Part shown: positions 51,944 through 61,249 of the stretch, piece after piece
Numbering within the stretch: position 1 is the first letter of the stretch
Layout: each line of letters begins with the position of its first letter
NCBI RefSeq assembly: GCF_039541855.1
Contig: NZ_BAABHA010000001.1
Location: forward strand, 310,001 to 374,000
Source: Solirubrum koreensis
GTDB taxonomy: Bacteria; Bacteroidota; Bacteroidia; Cytophagales; Hymenobacteraceae
Length of the DNA: 64,000 bases
Direction of reading: 5' to 3'
The notes under the pieces: model-generated
Databases searched by the model: none
What the model saw: only the letters and a program-made list of their open reading frames with translations
What the model was told of the DNA's origin: nothing
Position numbers and translations under genes: made by a program

Positions 51944-52939
51944 TTGCTTGTTCCTCTCCGATTTTATGAGGAAGTTTTGGAAAAGAGAATTCAGCCCATT
52001 ACCACCTGTGTAATCGGTGGTGCAGGCTTTATCGGGAGGGCTGTTGTCAGCGAATTGCTGGCTATAGGACGGCAGGTGGTGGTGGTGGGACGTCGTGCCG
52101 ATGCTGTAAATTTGCCACGAGGGGTCCGTTACTTAAGTATTGCTGCAAATTCTGACCACACGGTATTGAGAACCGTGATGGAAGAAGTGCAAGAAGTCAT
52201 CGACTTGGCGTATGCCACGGTACCTCAAACAAGTTTTCAGGATCCGGTTAACGATATTATGGTTAACCTACCAGAAGCTGTTCGCTTGTTTGAAATGGCA
52301 GTGGAAGCACAGGTACGTAGGTTCATCTGCATATCGTCAGGCGGAACAGTTTACGGCCATACTAGCGCAACACTTATTGACGAAGGTCATCCTACGTTTC
52401 CAATCTCTCCTTATGGTATTACCAAATTAGCAATTGAGAAATACGCCCATATGTATTTCTCAACGCGTGGATTACCGGTGCTTTGTGTGCGACCTGCAAA
52501 TGCTTTTGGGGAAGGGCAGCGTCCTTATGTAGGACAAGGTTTTATTGCTACTGCTGTCGCCTCTATATTGGATAGAAGGGAATTGACTTTATTCGGAGAG
52601 AATGGGACTATTCGTGACTACTTACATGTTCACGATATGGCTCGGGGTATAGTGGCGGTACTTGAACAAGGCCAGCCTGGGGGGGTATATAATCTGGGTA
52701 GCAGCGTAGGTTTGAGTAACCGTCAAGTATTGGATGCATTAGTTCCAATGGCTACGGCAGCTGGCTATGAATTGCGCGTTCGTATGCAACCTGAGCGTCC
52801 TTTCGACGTTCCGGCCAACGTACTTTGTACTCAACGCATTCGCACAGCTACTGGCTGGCAACCGATACTTTCTTTCGAGCAAGCTTTACAACAGACTTGG
52901 GAGTGGTATCTGAACCAGCATTTGGCATCGGCTAGTTAG
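51944..52939 (+). CDS. NAD-dependent NDP-sugar epimerase/dehydratase
   Basis: A 331-residue short-chain enzyme. The start is uncertain because no ATG precedes the conserved motif CVIGGAGFIG in frame; TTG 51944 follows a -7 element by 13 bases and TTG 51977 is an alternative. It has the NAD-binding GGAGFIGRAVV, ICISSGGTVYG and the catalytic Tyr and Lys in SPYGITKLAIEKY, followed by RPANAFGEGQRPY. It resembles UDP-glucose 4-epimerase and related enzymes; the substrate is not defined by sequence. It is the last AT-rich sugar-nucleotide gene before the GT4 and flippase genes. Confidence 0.88.
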   Translation: MLVPLRFYEEVLEKRIQPITTCVIGGAGFIGRAVVSELLAIGRQVVVVGRRADAVNLPRGVRYLSIAANSDHTVLRTVMEEVQEVIDLAYATVPQTSFQDPVNDIMVNLPEAVRLFEMAVEAQVRRFICISSGGTVYGHTSATLIDEGHPTFPISPYGITKLAIEKYAHMYFSTRGLPVLCVRPANAFGEGQRPYVGQGFIATAVASILDRRELTLFGENGTIRDYLHVHDMARGIVAVLEQGQPGGVYNLGSSVGLSNRQVLDALVPMATAAGYELRVRMQPERPFDVPANVLCTQRIRTATGWQPILSFEQALQQTWEWYLNQHLASAS

Positions 52940-52960
52940 CTGGCATTCCTTTTTTTAAGC

Positions 52961-54169
52961 ATGAACTCTACTGATTCCTCTTTCAACGTGGGTTTTCTCA
53001 CCAGTACCGATCCGATGAATCGTCGATCGTGGTCTGGGGTACACTACTCAATGTTCCAAGCATCTGCTCGCGTTTTAGGTCCTACCACCGCGCTTGGCCC
53101 GGAGCCAATGGTTTGGCCTATGCGTTTCGGAGATAATTTGAACCGACGAATTATTCAACCACTTACTGGTAAAAGATACCATTATTCTTGGACGAAGTGG
53201 ATGGCCAAACTGTACGCTCGTCGTTTCTCCCGTAAAATTCAAGCGTCTAAGTTCGACATCCTTCTAGCTCCTGCTTCCTTCACAGAAATTGCGTATTTGC
53301 GCACTGACGTACCCATTATATACTGTGAGGATTCCACGCTTGGTCAACTTATCGATTTCTATCCTGGGTTAACTGGTTTGCTGGATTATTCGAAACGAGA
53401 ATTAAATCAACTAGAAAGCAAAGCGTTGGGTGCTGCTGCCTTAGTCTGCTATTCGTCTGAATGGGCTGCAGAATCGGCTATACGAGACTATGGCGTAGAC
53501 CCGCACAAGGTTGTTGTTATTCCTTTTGGAGCAAATTATCCCGCACCTGTAAGCCGCGAAGAGGCTCTAAAAACACCTGACCTGACTCAATGTAACCTCT
53601 TCCTATTAGGAGGGGAATGGGGGCGCAAAGGAGGTGATATAGCTTACCAAACACTTGTAGAACTGAATGATCAGGGAATATCGACCCACCTTACTGTAGT
53701 AGGCTGTCAACCGCCTGATCTGAAGAACTATACCCATCCCAACTTCCACGTTATTCCTTACTTAAATATGGGCGTGCCTGAAGATTTGGCACGGCTCGAT
53801 GCGATTTTCCGGGAAACTCATTTTTTTCTGCTTCCTTCTAGAGCCGAATGTGCCGCTATTGCCTTTGGAGATGCTAATTCATTCGGCATTCCTGTTATTA
53901 CAACCAACGTTGGTGGTATTAGTAGCTTTATAGAAGAAGGGTGCAACGGATTTATGCTTCCGCTTACCGCTACTAGCTCCGACTTTGCTTCAGCCATTGC
54001 ACATGTATGGAAAGATCCTGTGAGCTACGCACAGCTGCGTCAGCAATCAAGGGAGCGATACGAGCAGGTGTTGAATTGGGATGTGTGGGCTACGAGGATG
54101 AAGGAAGTATTAATCGAACGTGGTATTGGACGCAATACAGGTGCTCCTTTCGTTTCTCCTGTAGCATGA
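52961..54169 (+). CDS. Family 4 glycosyltransferase
   Basis: A 402-residue GT-B enzyme of the GT4 (GT1-type) family. The C-terminal donor-binding region is visible as PSRAECAAIAFGDANSFGIPVITTNVGGISSFI, the usual ExxxFG-type motif replaced by ECAAIAFG. The N-terminal domain binds the acceptor. Its stop overlaps the flippase ATG by four bases (ATGA), indicating a tight operon. It is moderately AT-rich. Confidence 0.88.
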   Translation: MNSTDSSFNVGFLTSTDPMNRRSWSGVHYSMFQASARVLGPTTALGPEPMVWPMRFGDNLNRRIIQPLTGKRYHYSWTKWMAKLYARRFSRKIQASKFDILLAPASFTEIAYLRTDVPIIYCEDSTLGQLIDFYPGLTGLLDYSKRELNQLESKALGAAALVCYSSEWAAESAIRDYGVDPHKVVVIPFGANYPAPVSREEALKTPDLTQCNLFLLGGEWGRKGGDIAYQTLVELNDQGISTHLTVVGCQPPDLKNYTHPNFHVIPYLNMGVPEDLARLDAIFRETHFFLLPSRAECAAIAFGDANSFGIPVITTNVGGISSFIEEGCNGFMLPLTATSSDFASAIAHVWKDPVSYAQLRQQSRERYEQVLNWDVWATRMKEVLIERGIGRNTGAPFVSPVA

Positions 54170-55716
54170 GCAAACCTGTTGCACGCGCGAAACCTGCCTT
54201 TTGGGGAGCAGTTTCGTCGCAAGTGTTTACCATCGTTAGCATGTTGGTTTCTATAATCAGCACGCCACTGATGGTTAAATACCTTGACAAAGAGGAATAT
54301 GGATTGTCAATTCTTTTCTTCCAGATTATTGGCTATTTAGCGCTATTTGATTTCGGCCTTTCAACAGCGCTGATTCGTCAATTATCTGTTCACCGTGGCG
54401 AGGATGAACTAGCACGGATTACACTCAACAGGATTGCTACCACAGGCTTGTATGTGTCTGCGGTACTAGGTGGTGCAGTTACGTTACTTGGTTTTGGCTT
54501 CGCTCCGTTTGTTCCGTCGTTGTTTAATCTGCGACCAGACTTAGCTGAGGCGGCAATTCCTATTGTCGCTACGTTCAGTTTGTTGGTAGGTGCTCAGTTT
54601 TTACAACGTGGCTTGGGCGGTATACTATTTACTCATCACAAGCAGGTGCACGTCGGAGTAACACAGTTCATATTAAGTATGACGGGAATTGTCGCTACAA
54701 TTATTTTACTTATGAATGGTGTAGGGTTATGGTCGTTCGTTTATGCGAACATGCTACAATTGCTACTATCAATGGTAAGTATAGTGTGGTTACTAAGACG
54801 ATACTTTCCATACTTAAGCATCAGACCACGGCACTTTGATCGAAGCTTGATGAAGGAGTTATTTGGGTTTGGGCTCTTCATGTTTTTGGGCAATCTGTCG
54901 ACTCAAATTATTTTAAATACTGACCGCTTAGTTATTGGTAAAATACTGTCATTGTCAGCAGTCGCTGTTTTCTCTCTAACTGTACGTATTCCAGAGGTTG
55001 GGATGGGCTTATTAGCCAAGGTGCTGGAAAATGTAGGTCCGGCTGCGACTGAGATTGTAACGCACGAGGGACATAACAGGACTCAGTTGTTTTTGCAGCG
55101 TATCATGCTGATTATTATGGTATCCAGTATAGTAGCTTTTTGGCTGATGCTGGCACTCGACGAGTGGTTTGTTGATTTATGGGTAGGTCCAAGTTTTTTT
55201 GCCGGGCAGGCGGTGCTATTATTAGCACTTGGAGTAATGGTTCAGCAAACGTTGGCCAGAACAGGAACCTTTTTTCTGTATGCAAAGGGCATAGCCCGCG
55301 CTGTAAGTATAGCAGCAATAGTTGAAGCAGTACTTAATATTACTTTCTCTGTCATTCTTGGGTACCGAATGGGTATGACGGGTATCTTACTTGGCACATT
55401 GTTGGCAGCATTGCTGACCTCGGTATGGTATGTGCCGTATCTACTTCGCAAACATTTAGGAATATCGTTTATAGCTTATTGGGGCTTACCCATCATACGG
55501 CCCACGCTGATATTAAGCGTAGTTGGGGGAATGGTGTGGTGGGCAGCCACTAAAGTGCAAGCGCAGTATTCCAATAGTTGGAGCATGTTTTTTTTAGTAG
55601 CTTTTACAGCCACACTAGTATTGGGTGGCACGGCATGGATAGTATTTCTGCGCCATGCTGTTGTCGACTATATTCCTGTCCGTTGGAGGTCGTATTTGCT
55701 TATGAAGGCAGTTTAA
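54166..55716 (+). CDS. Wzx-type polysaccharide flippase (PST family)
   Basis: A 516-residue inner-membrane protein read from ATG 54166 (MSKPVARAKPAFW). The frame is open 53 codons upstream, but that part overlaps the GT4 gene and has no membrane character. About 12 to 14 hydrophobic helices, starting with FTIVSMLVSIISTPLMVKYLD, and the pattern EEYGLSILFFQIIGYLALFDFGLSTALIRQ, are typical of oligosaccharide flippases. It would move the lipid-linked repeat unit across the inner membrane. It is AT-rich and translationally coupled to the preceding GT4. Confidence 0.9.
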   Translation: MSKPVARAKPAFWGAVSSQVFTIVSMLVSIISTPLMVKYLDKEEYGLSILFFQIIGYLALFDFGLSTALIRQLSVHRGEDELARITLNRIATTGLYVSAVLGGAVTLLGFGFAPFVPSLFNLRPDLAEAAIPIVATFSLLVGAQFLQRGLGGILFTHHKQVHVGVTQFILSMTGIVATIILLMNGVGLWSFVYANMLQLLLSMVSIVWLLRRYFPYLSIRPRHFDRSLMKELFGFGLFMFLGNLSTQIILNTDRLVIGKILSLSAVAVFSLTVRIPEVGMGLLAKVLENVGPAATEIVTHEGHNRTQLFLQRIMLIIMVSSIVAFWLMLALDEWFVDLWVGPSFFAGQAVLLLALGVMVQQTLARTGTFFLYAKGIARAVSIAAIVEAVLNITFSVILGYRMGMTGILLGTLLAALLTSVWYVPYLLRKHLGISFIAYWGLPIIRPTLILSVVGGMVWWAATKVQAQYSNSWSMFFLVAFTATLVLGGTAWIVFLRHAVVDYIPVRWRSYLLMKAV

Positions 55717-55755
55717 CCGAGCAGTAATTGTATACTAAATGCTTTTGTCCTATTA

Positions 55756-57039
55756 ATGAACATTCTTGTTGCCGTAGAGGAACTCCGCGCTGGCGGCGCC
55801 CAAACGTTTGCTTTGCGTTTTGCGCAGGCCTTACACGATGCCGGACACCGCGTGTGGTTGTACACCATGTACTGGCAGTATTCGGAGGATTCCATGTTGC
55901 GTCGCTTGGCGCCCGATGTAAAGTTTGTGCATTACCAGCCCGGTAACCAGCAACTGGATATGCTGTTGCAACGCACCGAAGGATGGCTTGAACGAAAGGG
56001 CTTGGCCTCGCCAGTGCGCACCGCCCGCCTGCGAAAGCACCTAACGCGCTTCCTGCGCGAGGCACAAATCGACGTGGTGAGCAGCAATACGTTTCGTTGC
56101 GACGAACTCATGGCGCAAGCCCTTGAACCGTTGCCCCATGTTCCTCTGGTGGTTACTATGCACGGCGACTACGAGCAGTTCTTGGCCTTTTACCGAGCTG
56201 GGAAGGAACATGTACTCCCCAATTACCTACCTCGTTTAACGCGTACGCTACGCCGTGTGAACGGCATTGCTTACCTGTCCGAACAAAACCTGGAGGTACT
56301 CAAGCCAAGCGTACTGCCTGGGGCAAATACGCAGCATTTGCTAACCCAACGCATTTACAATGGCCTCTCGGCCGCCTTTTCACCACAGGCTGGACAACGT
56401 AACCGCACTGCTTTGGGCATACCGCCAGACGCTTTCGTGTTTGGCATGGTGGCGCGTGGGGTAGCCGGGAAAGGGTGGCAGCCCTTAACCGAAGCATATC
56501 GACGCCTACGGGCCGAATCCACTCGACCATTGCGGCTTCTGTTGGTGGGTGAGGGCCCGGCCATCGACGCTCTACGGGCCCAATATGCTGCTGAGGCTGA
56601 CATTCTGTTTACCGGTTTTACCGACAACCCGGTGGATTATGTGGCCAACTTCGACGTGGGCGTGTTGGCGTCTTCGTTGCGGGAAAGCCTGCCAAATTCT
56701 ATTGCAGAGTATTTGTTCTGCGGGAAACCCACTATTTCCACCGACATCGGGGAGGTACGCAACATGCTCTGCACCGAGGAAGGCGAGCAGGCCGGCCTGT
56801 TGATCGACTTCCCGAACCAAGGGCTTACGGATACCGAGCAACTCTACCAAGCCATGCGTCGCTATTTAACCGAGCCTGCGCTGTTGGCCAAACACCAAGC
56901 ATTGGCGCCTCATGCATTCGCCCAGTTTCGGATGGAACGGTGCGTAGCCGCATATACCGCTTTGTATCAAAGTTGCACCCACCAGCTTGCCTCGGGCCCG
57001 GCTGCCCGCGATGCCGCCAACTCCAGCCACCAACCGTAG
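55756..57039 (+). CDS. Family 4 glycosyltransferase
   Basis: A 427-residue GT-B enzyme. The N-terminus has ILVAVEELRAGGAQTFALRFA. The C-terminal nucleotide-sugar-binding part shows VARGVAGKGWQPLTEA, LLLVGEGPAIDAL, and RESLPNSIAEYLFCGKP, in the place of the usual E(x7)E motif. The composition is back to GC-rich, so it probably belongs to the native part of the locus. It overlaps the next GT2 by 29 bases. Confidence 0.9.
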   Translation: MNILVAVEELRAGGAQTFALRFAQALHDAGHRVWLYTMYWQYSEDSMLRRLAPDVKFVHYQPGNQQLDMLLQRTEGWLERKGLASPVRTARLRKHLTRFLREAQIDVVSSNTFRCDELMAQALEPLPHVPLVVTMHGDYEQFLAFYRAGKEHVLPNYLPRLTRTLRRVNGIAYLSEQNLEVLKPSVLPGANTQHLLTQRIYNGLSAAFSPQAGQRNRTALGIPPDAFVFGMVARGVAGKGWQPLTEAYRRLRAESTRPLRLLLVGEGPAIDALRAQYAAEADILFTGFTDNPVDYVANFDVGVLASSLRESLPNSIAEYLFCGKPTISTDIGEVRNMLCTEEGEQAGLLIDFPNQGLTDTEQLYQAMRRYLTEPALLAKHQALAPHAFAQFRMERCVAAYTALYQSCTHQLASGPAARDAANSSHQP

Positions 57040-57988
57040 CTTTCCGTTGACGCACTCCGTACCCTACCTTTCGGTTGTAAGCCCTGTTTATCGGGGAGGA
57101 GAGCTGCTACCAGAGTTGGTGGGGCGCTTGGTCAATTCCTTGGCTTCAATTACTCCCTACTTTGAAATTGTGCTGGTTGACGACCGAAGCCCGGACGACG
57201 CTTGGGTACGCATTCAGGACCTGTGTCAGCAAGAAGCCAGGGTGAAAGGAATCCGATTGTCACGCAATTTCGGCCAGCACGCCGCCATTGCAGCCGGTCT
57301 CAGCCACTGTCAAGGCGAATGGGTAGTGGTGATGGACAATGATCTGCAGGATCTTCCCGAAGAAATTCCAAGCCTGTTAAAGCATGCCCGGCAGCATAAC
57401 CTAGACTATGTATTAGCCAGCCGAAGGAAAAGAAAGCATAGCCGATTACACCGAGGTATATCGTATCTTTTTTACTGCACGTTATACTTTTTGACAGATG
57501 TTAAGCAAGACGCGACTGTGGGTAACTTTGGCCTTTACCATCAGCGTGTTATTCAAGCTGTTCGCCAAATGCCAGAGCGTGTACGATTTTTCCCCGTAAT
57601 GGTGCAGTGGGTGGGATTTACGGGGGGGATTATGCCCGTTGAACACGCCGCTCGGCCGGGGGGCGGGTCGTCGTACCGTTGGGGGCAACGTTTTCACTTA
57701 GCTTTAGACGTCGTGTTGGCCTACTCAGCTAAACCGTTACGGCTAACTGTCATGTTGGGCCTGCTGGTTATGGTGCTGGCATTTCTGTTAGGAATGATTA
57801 CGCTGATACGCTACTGGATCGGACAAATTTCTGTGCCGGGCTACACTAGTTTAGTGTTATTAATGTGTTTTTTCTCAGGGCTTTGTATCTCGGTGCTTGG
57901 TATGGTAGGGCTCTATGTGGGGCGCACGTTCGAAGAGACGAAGCAACGGCCAATTTATATTGTGGATACTATGACCACGCCGGAGTGA
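57011..57988 (+). CDS. Family 2 glycosyltransferase with C-terminal membrane anchor
   Basis: A 325-residue GT2 read from ATG 57011; the frame is open eight codons further upstream from a TTG. It has SVVSPVYRGGELL, VDDRSPDDAW, SRNFGQHAAIAAGL, VMDNDLQDLPEEI and two C-terminal hydrophobic helices ending in GLYVGRTFEETKQRPIYIV, as in GtrB/DPM-type lipid-linked sugar synthases. It lies between a GT4 and a WecD-like acetyltransferase with overlapping ends (GTGA), so a common operon is likely. Confidence 0.9.
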   Translation: MPPTPATNRSFPLTHSVPYLSVVSPVYRGGELLPELVGRLVNSLASITPYFEIVLVDDRSPDDAWVRIQDLCQQEARVKGIRLSRNFGQHAAIAAGLSHCQGEWVVVMDNDLQDLPEEIPSLLKHARQHNLDYVLASRRKRKHSRLHRGISYLFYCTLYFLTDVKQDATVGNFGLYHQRVIQAVRQMPERVRFFPVMVQWVGFTGGIMPVEHAARPGGGSSYRWGQRFHLALDVVLAYSAKPLRLTVMLGLLVMVLAFLLGMITLIRYWIGQISVPGYTSLVLLMCFFSGLCISVLGMVGLYVGRTFEETKQRPIYIVDTMTTPE

Positions 57989-58716
57989 AAAACAGAGAGC
58001 TTAATCTGGAACTCCTTCCGTGGGATAGTACCTTCTTCGGCTTTGGAGTAGCAAAAGTGGTTCTGGCGGAAGCTGCCGAATCATCGTTTCATCAGCTTCG
58101 CGCTAAAGCCACAGCGCAAGGTATTCGGCTTGTGTACTGTTATGTCGACCCTACTGACGCCCTTTCCAAAAATGCCGTACAGCAGCAGAGCCTGCCACTG
58201 CTAGACCGCAAGGCCACGTGGATAAAACGCATAGACGAGCAGGAGTTCAACGCAGGCGAAGGAGTGCGTGTATTGGCAGGCAATGATGCCGTCACAGCGT
58301 CCCTGTTGGAACTAGCATGGCAAAGCGGTGCGTACTCTCGTTTTCTTCTCGATCCTAAAATTCCGTATCCGGTATTTCAAAGATTGTACGAGATATGGCT
58401 TCACAATACGCTGCAGAACAACCAAGCAGGAGTAGTGTTGACCACTGGCGCTGTCGGACAAGAAACGGGGCTGATAACCCTGGAACAGCTTGAGGGCGGT
58501 GCTGCTGGTATTGGTCTATTGGCCGTTGATACCAAGTCGCGTCGTAGAGGTTTGGGCCAGCAACTAATTCGCGCGGCCATACAGCAAGCGCAACAATGGC
58601 AGGCTCCTGAACTGCGCGTAGTCACCCAGTTAGATAATATACCGGCCTGCTCTCTATATGAACGTGCTGGTTTTCTATTGCAACAAGTCCGTTTGGTTTA
58701 CCATTGGTGGTTGTAA
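57985..58716 (+). CDS. wecD: WecD-like GNAT acetyltransferase (dTDP-4-amino-sugar acetylation)
   Basis: A 243-residue GNAT protein, read from GTG 57985, which overlaps the stop of the preceding GT2 by four bases (GTGA); the frame is open 40 codons upstream without family character. It resembles WecD: LLPWDSTFFGFGVAKV at the start, YSRFLLDPKIPYPVFQRLYE, and the acetyl-CoA-binding region RRRGLGQQLIRAAI followed by the LYERAGFLL segment. WecD acetylates the 4-amino group of dTDP-4-amino-4,6-dideoxygalactose made by WecE, and a WecE homologue lies 3 kb downstream on the other strand. Confidence 0.85.
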   Translation: MKNRELNLELLPWDSTFFGFGVAKVVLAEAAESSFHQLRAKATAQGIRLVYCYVDPTDALSKNAVQQQSLPLLDRKATWIKRIDEQEFNAGEGVRVLAGNDAVTASLLELAWQSGAYSRFLLDPKIPYPVFQRLYEIWLHNTLQNNQAGVVLTTGAVGQETGLITLEQLEGGAAGIGLLAVDTKSRRRGLGQQLIRAAIQQAQQWQAPELRVVTQLDNIPACSLYERAGFLLQQVRLVYHWWL

Positions 58717-58747
58717 CCCTTCACGGTGCATTTGCTTTCAACCAGAG

Positions 58748-58755
58748 TATCTTTG
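58748..58755 (+). promoter_or_regulatory. -7 promoter element before the GT4 pair
   Basis: TATCTTTG matches TAnnTTTG, 92 bases before the GT4 ATG at 58848. No TTG sits at the expected -33 distance. Confidence 0.45.
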
Positions 58756-58847
58756 CCACCGCTTCCACACGAACCGGGACTGGTTAATAAACGGCTTCGG
58801 CTACTTATTGCGAATGATCGGGTTCGGTTCTCGCACCGTTACATCCG

Positions 58848-60095
58848 ATGAGCCTTTTAAATAAAAACATCCTGCTACTCATTCCCAACCTGGGCATGGG
58901 CGGCGCACAGCGGGTTTTTCACGACCACAGCGTGGAATTGGCCCATCATTTCATCGTTAAGGAAGCCGTATTTAACCTCGACGGTGGCAATCTATATCCC
59001 AGCGGTAACGAACTCATAAGTCTCGATGTATCCGGGGGCGGAAGCCCGCTCGACAAGGTGCGTAATTTTGGCCGCCGCATTTCTCGCTTGCGTAGCCTCA
59101 AGCAAAGGCTAGCTACCGATGTTTGCATAAGCCACCTAGAGGGTGCCGACTACGTGAACCTACTCAGCAAAGGCAGCGAGAAGGTTATTCTCTGCATTCA
59201 CGGTTCTAAGCTGCACGATGGCAACATTCGAGGGCCCATTGGCTGGCTGCGGAAAAAAGTGCTCATGCCCGGCTTGTACAACCGCGCCGACCGGATCATC
59301 ACGGTAAGCCGCGACATCAACCCTGAACTGATCGACGGATTTGGCGTGAAGCGGGAAAAGATTCAAACCATCAACAATTTCTTTGAGGTTGAGCAAATAG
59401 CTCAGAAGGCGCAAGAACCGCTTACGCCGCAAGAACAAGCCGTCTACGATGCTGCGCCGGTACTGGTAACCTCGGGCCGACTTACCATTCAAAAGAACCA
59501 AGCGCCTTTGCTGGATAGCTTCGCGGCGCTCATCAAGCAGCAGCCGGTCAAACTGGTGTTTGTGGGCGACGGGGAACTGCGCGACGAGTTGACCAGTCAT
59601 GCGCGGGCCTTGGGCCTGCGCGTCTACGAAGCTTGGAGCGAAGCCCTGCTCACACCCGCGTACGACGTCTATTTCATGGGCATGCAGCAAAACCCCTTCA
59701 AATATATTCGGCCTGCGTCGCTCTTCGTATTTCCCTCTGCCTGGGAGGGCTTCCCGATGGCGCTTGGCGAAGCCATGATTTGTGGTGTTCCCGCCGTAAC
59801 CACTGACTGCCCAACCGGCCCGCGCGAAATTCTCGCGCCCGATTCGGCCACGCCCGCCACCGGCATCCGCCGTGCCGAGCGGGCCGCCTACGGCGTGCTC
59901 ATGCCCATGCTAAACCAGCCCGCCACCCTGGCCTCCGACCAACAGGTATGGACGACTACTTTGGCGCAATTGCTCAACGACCCGGCCGAGCGCCAGCGCC
60001 TCGGGAAACTGGCCAATCAACGCATGCAGGACTTCTCGCGCGAGAAAATATTCCGGCAGTGGGTAGCCGTGATAAATGACGTTCTGAACTCATGA
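58848..60095 (+). CDS. Family 4 glycosyltransferase
   Basis: A 415-residue GT-B enzyme: LLLIPNLGMGGAQRVFHDH at the N-terminus, LVTSGRLTIQKNQAPLL, VFVGDGELRDEL, and the donor site FVFPSAWEGFPMALGEAMICGVP (conserved E...E pair). The substrate is unknown. Its stop overlaps the ATG of the next GT4 by four bases. Confidence 0.92.
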   Translation: MSLLNKNILLLIPNLGMGGAQRVFHDHSVELAHHFIVKEAVFNLDGGNLYPSGNELISLDVSGGGSPLDKVRNFGRRISRLRSLKQRLATDVCISHLEGADYVNLLSKGSEKVILCIHGSKLHDGNIRGPIGWLRKKVLMPGLYNRADRIITVSRDINPELIDGFGVKREKIQTINNFFEVEQIAQKAQEPLTPQEQAVYDAAPVLVTSGRLTIQKNQAPLLDSFAALIKQQPVKLVFVGDGELRDELTSHARALGLRVYEAWSEALLTPAYDVYFMGMQQNPFKYIRPASLFVFPSAWEGFPMALGEAMICGVPAVTTDCPTGPREILAPDSATPATGIRRAERAAYGVLMPMLNQPATLASDQQVWTTTLAQLLNDPAERQRLGKLANQRMQDFSREKIFRQWVAVINDVLNS

Positions 60096-61249
60096 GCGAA
60101 CAGCCGAAAACGCAGCGGCCCGTTATCCTTATTGCCGATAACTCCACGGCCGTAACGGGCGCGCTCATGGCCATGCGCAACGCCACCGACCGTCTGCGCC
60201 ACCGCTACGAGTTCGTGTACGTGCTGCCCACCGGCAGCCGCGGCGCTGAAGTGCTGGAAGCTGCTGGCTATCGGGTGCATGAGCTGCCTTTTGTGGAAAT
60301 CAGTAAGCGCGTGCGCAATTTGTTGCTGTACATACCTATGCTGCTGGTAAACGGGTGGCGCTTAGCTAGCCTGGTGCGCCGGGAGAAGGCGGTAGCCGTG
60401 CACATGAATGACTTTTACAACCTCACCGGAGTGGTAGCACGGCTGCTGACGGGCCGGCCTCTGGTTACCCACGTTCGTTTTTTGCCGCACACGCAAATGC
60501 AGCCGTTGGCCCGTACCTGGCGCTGGGTGGCCGAGCATCTAGCCCAGCGCGTGGTCTGCGTGTCGCAGGCGGTGTATAGTTACTTCCGGCCGCTGCCGCA
60601 CGTGCAGGTTATTGCCGACCCCATTCCCGAGCAGGAGAAATACGCTCCTACCAACCTGGAACCGCGCCCCGACGGCACCATACGCGTGTTGTACCTGAGC
60701 AATTACATTCCCGGTAAGGGCCAGAACTTTGCCGTAGAGGCTTTTCGCCAGGCTTACGCTACTGATCAGCGTTTGCGCATGCACTTTGCCGGAGGCGACA
60801 TGGGCTTGGAGAAAAACCGGGAGTATCGCCGACAACTTGAGGCCGCCACCGCAACGGCTGGTTTAACAGACGTAGTGACTTTCGGGGGTTTTGTACAGGA
60901 CGTAGAGGCCGCCATTAAGGAAGCCGACATTGTGCTTAACTTCTCCGAGTCGGAGTCCTTCTCGTTAACCTGTCTCGACGCACTGTTCTTTGGTACTCCG
61001 CTTGTTGCCAGCGACTGTGGCGGCCCGGCCGAACTGTTCGAAAACGGCCTTTCGGGCCTGCTGGTGCCTAACCGCGACGTGCCCGCCATGGCTGCCGCCC
61101 TGCAACGTTTGGCCGCCGACGCCGCTTTGCGCCAGCAGTTCGCCGCGGCGGGCCGAGCCTTCGTGCGCCGGAAGTTCAGCGCCGATGCCACGTACGAGCG
61201 GCTTGGAATGCTCTACGACGAACTTTTGACCAAACCCAGCGTCGCGTAA
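60092..61249 (+). CDS. Family 4 glycosyltransferase
   Basis: A 385-residue GT-B enzyme coupled to the previous GT4 (ATGA overlap). It shows SNYIPGKGQNFAVEAF, VTFGGFVQDVEAAI, and FSESESFSLTCLDALFFGTPLV, with the usual second Glu replaced, and DCGGPAELFENGLSGLLV. The C-terminus overlaps the convergent wecE gene by 37 bases. Donor and acceptor unknown. Confidence 0.92.
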   Translation: MSEQPKTQRPVILIADNSTAVTGALMAMRNATDRLRHRYEFVYVLPTGSRGAEVLEAAGYRVHELPFVEISKRVRNLLLYIPMLLVNGWRLASLVRREKAVAVHMNDFYNLTGVVARLLTGRPLVTHVRFLPHTQMQPLARTWRWVAEHLAQRVVCVSQAVYSYFRPLPHVQVIADPIPEQEKYAPTNLEPRPDGTIRVLYLSNYIPGKGQNFAVEAFRQAYATDQRLRMHFAGGDMGLEKNREYRRQLEAATATAGLTDVVTFGGFVQDVEAAIKEADIVLNFSESESFSLTCLDALFFGTPLVASDCGGPAELFENGLSGLLVPNRDVPAMAAALQRLAADAALRQQFAAAGRAFVRRKFSADATYERLGMLYDELLTKPSVA

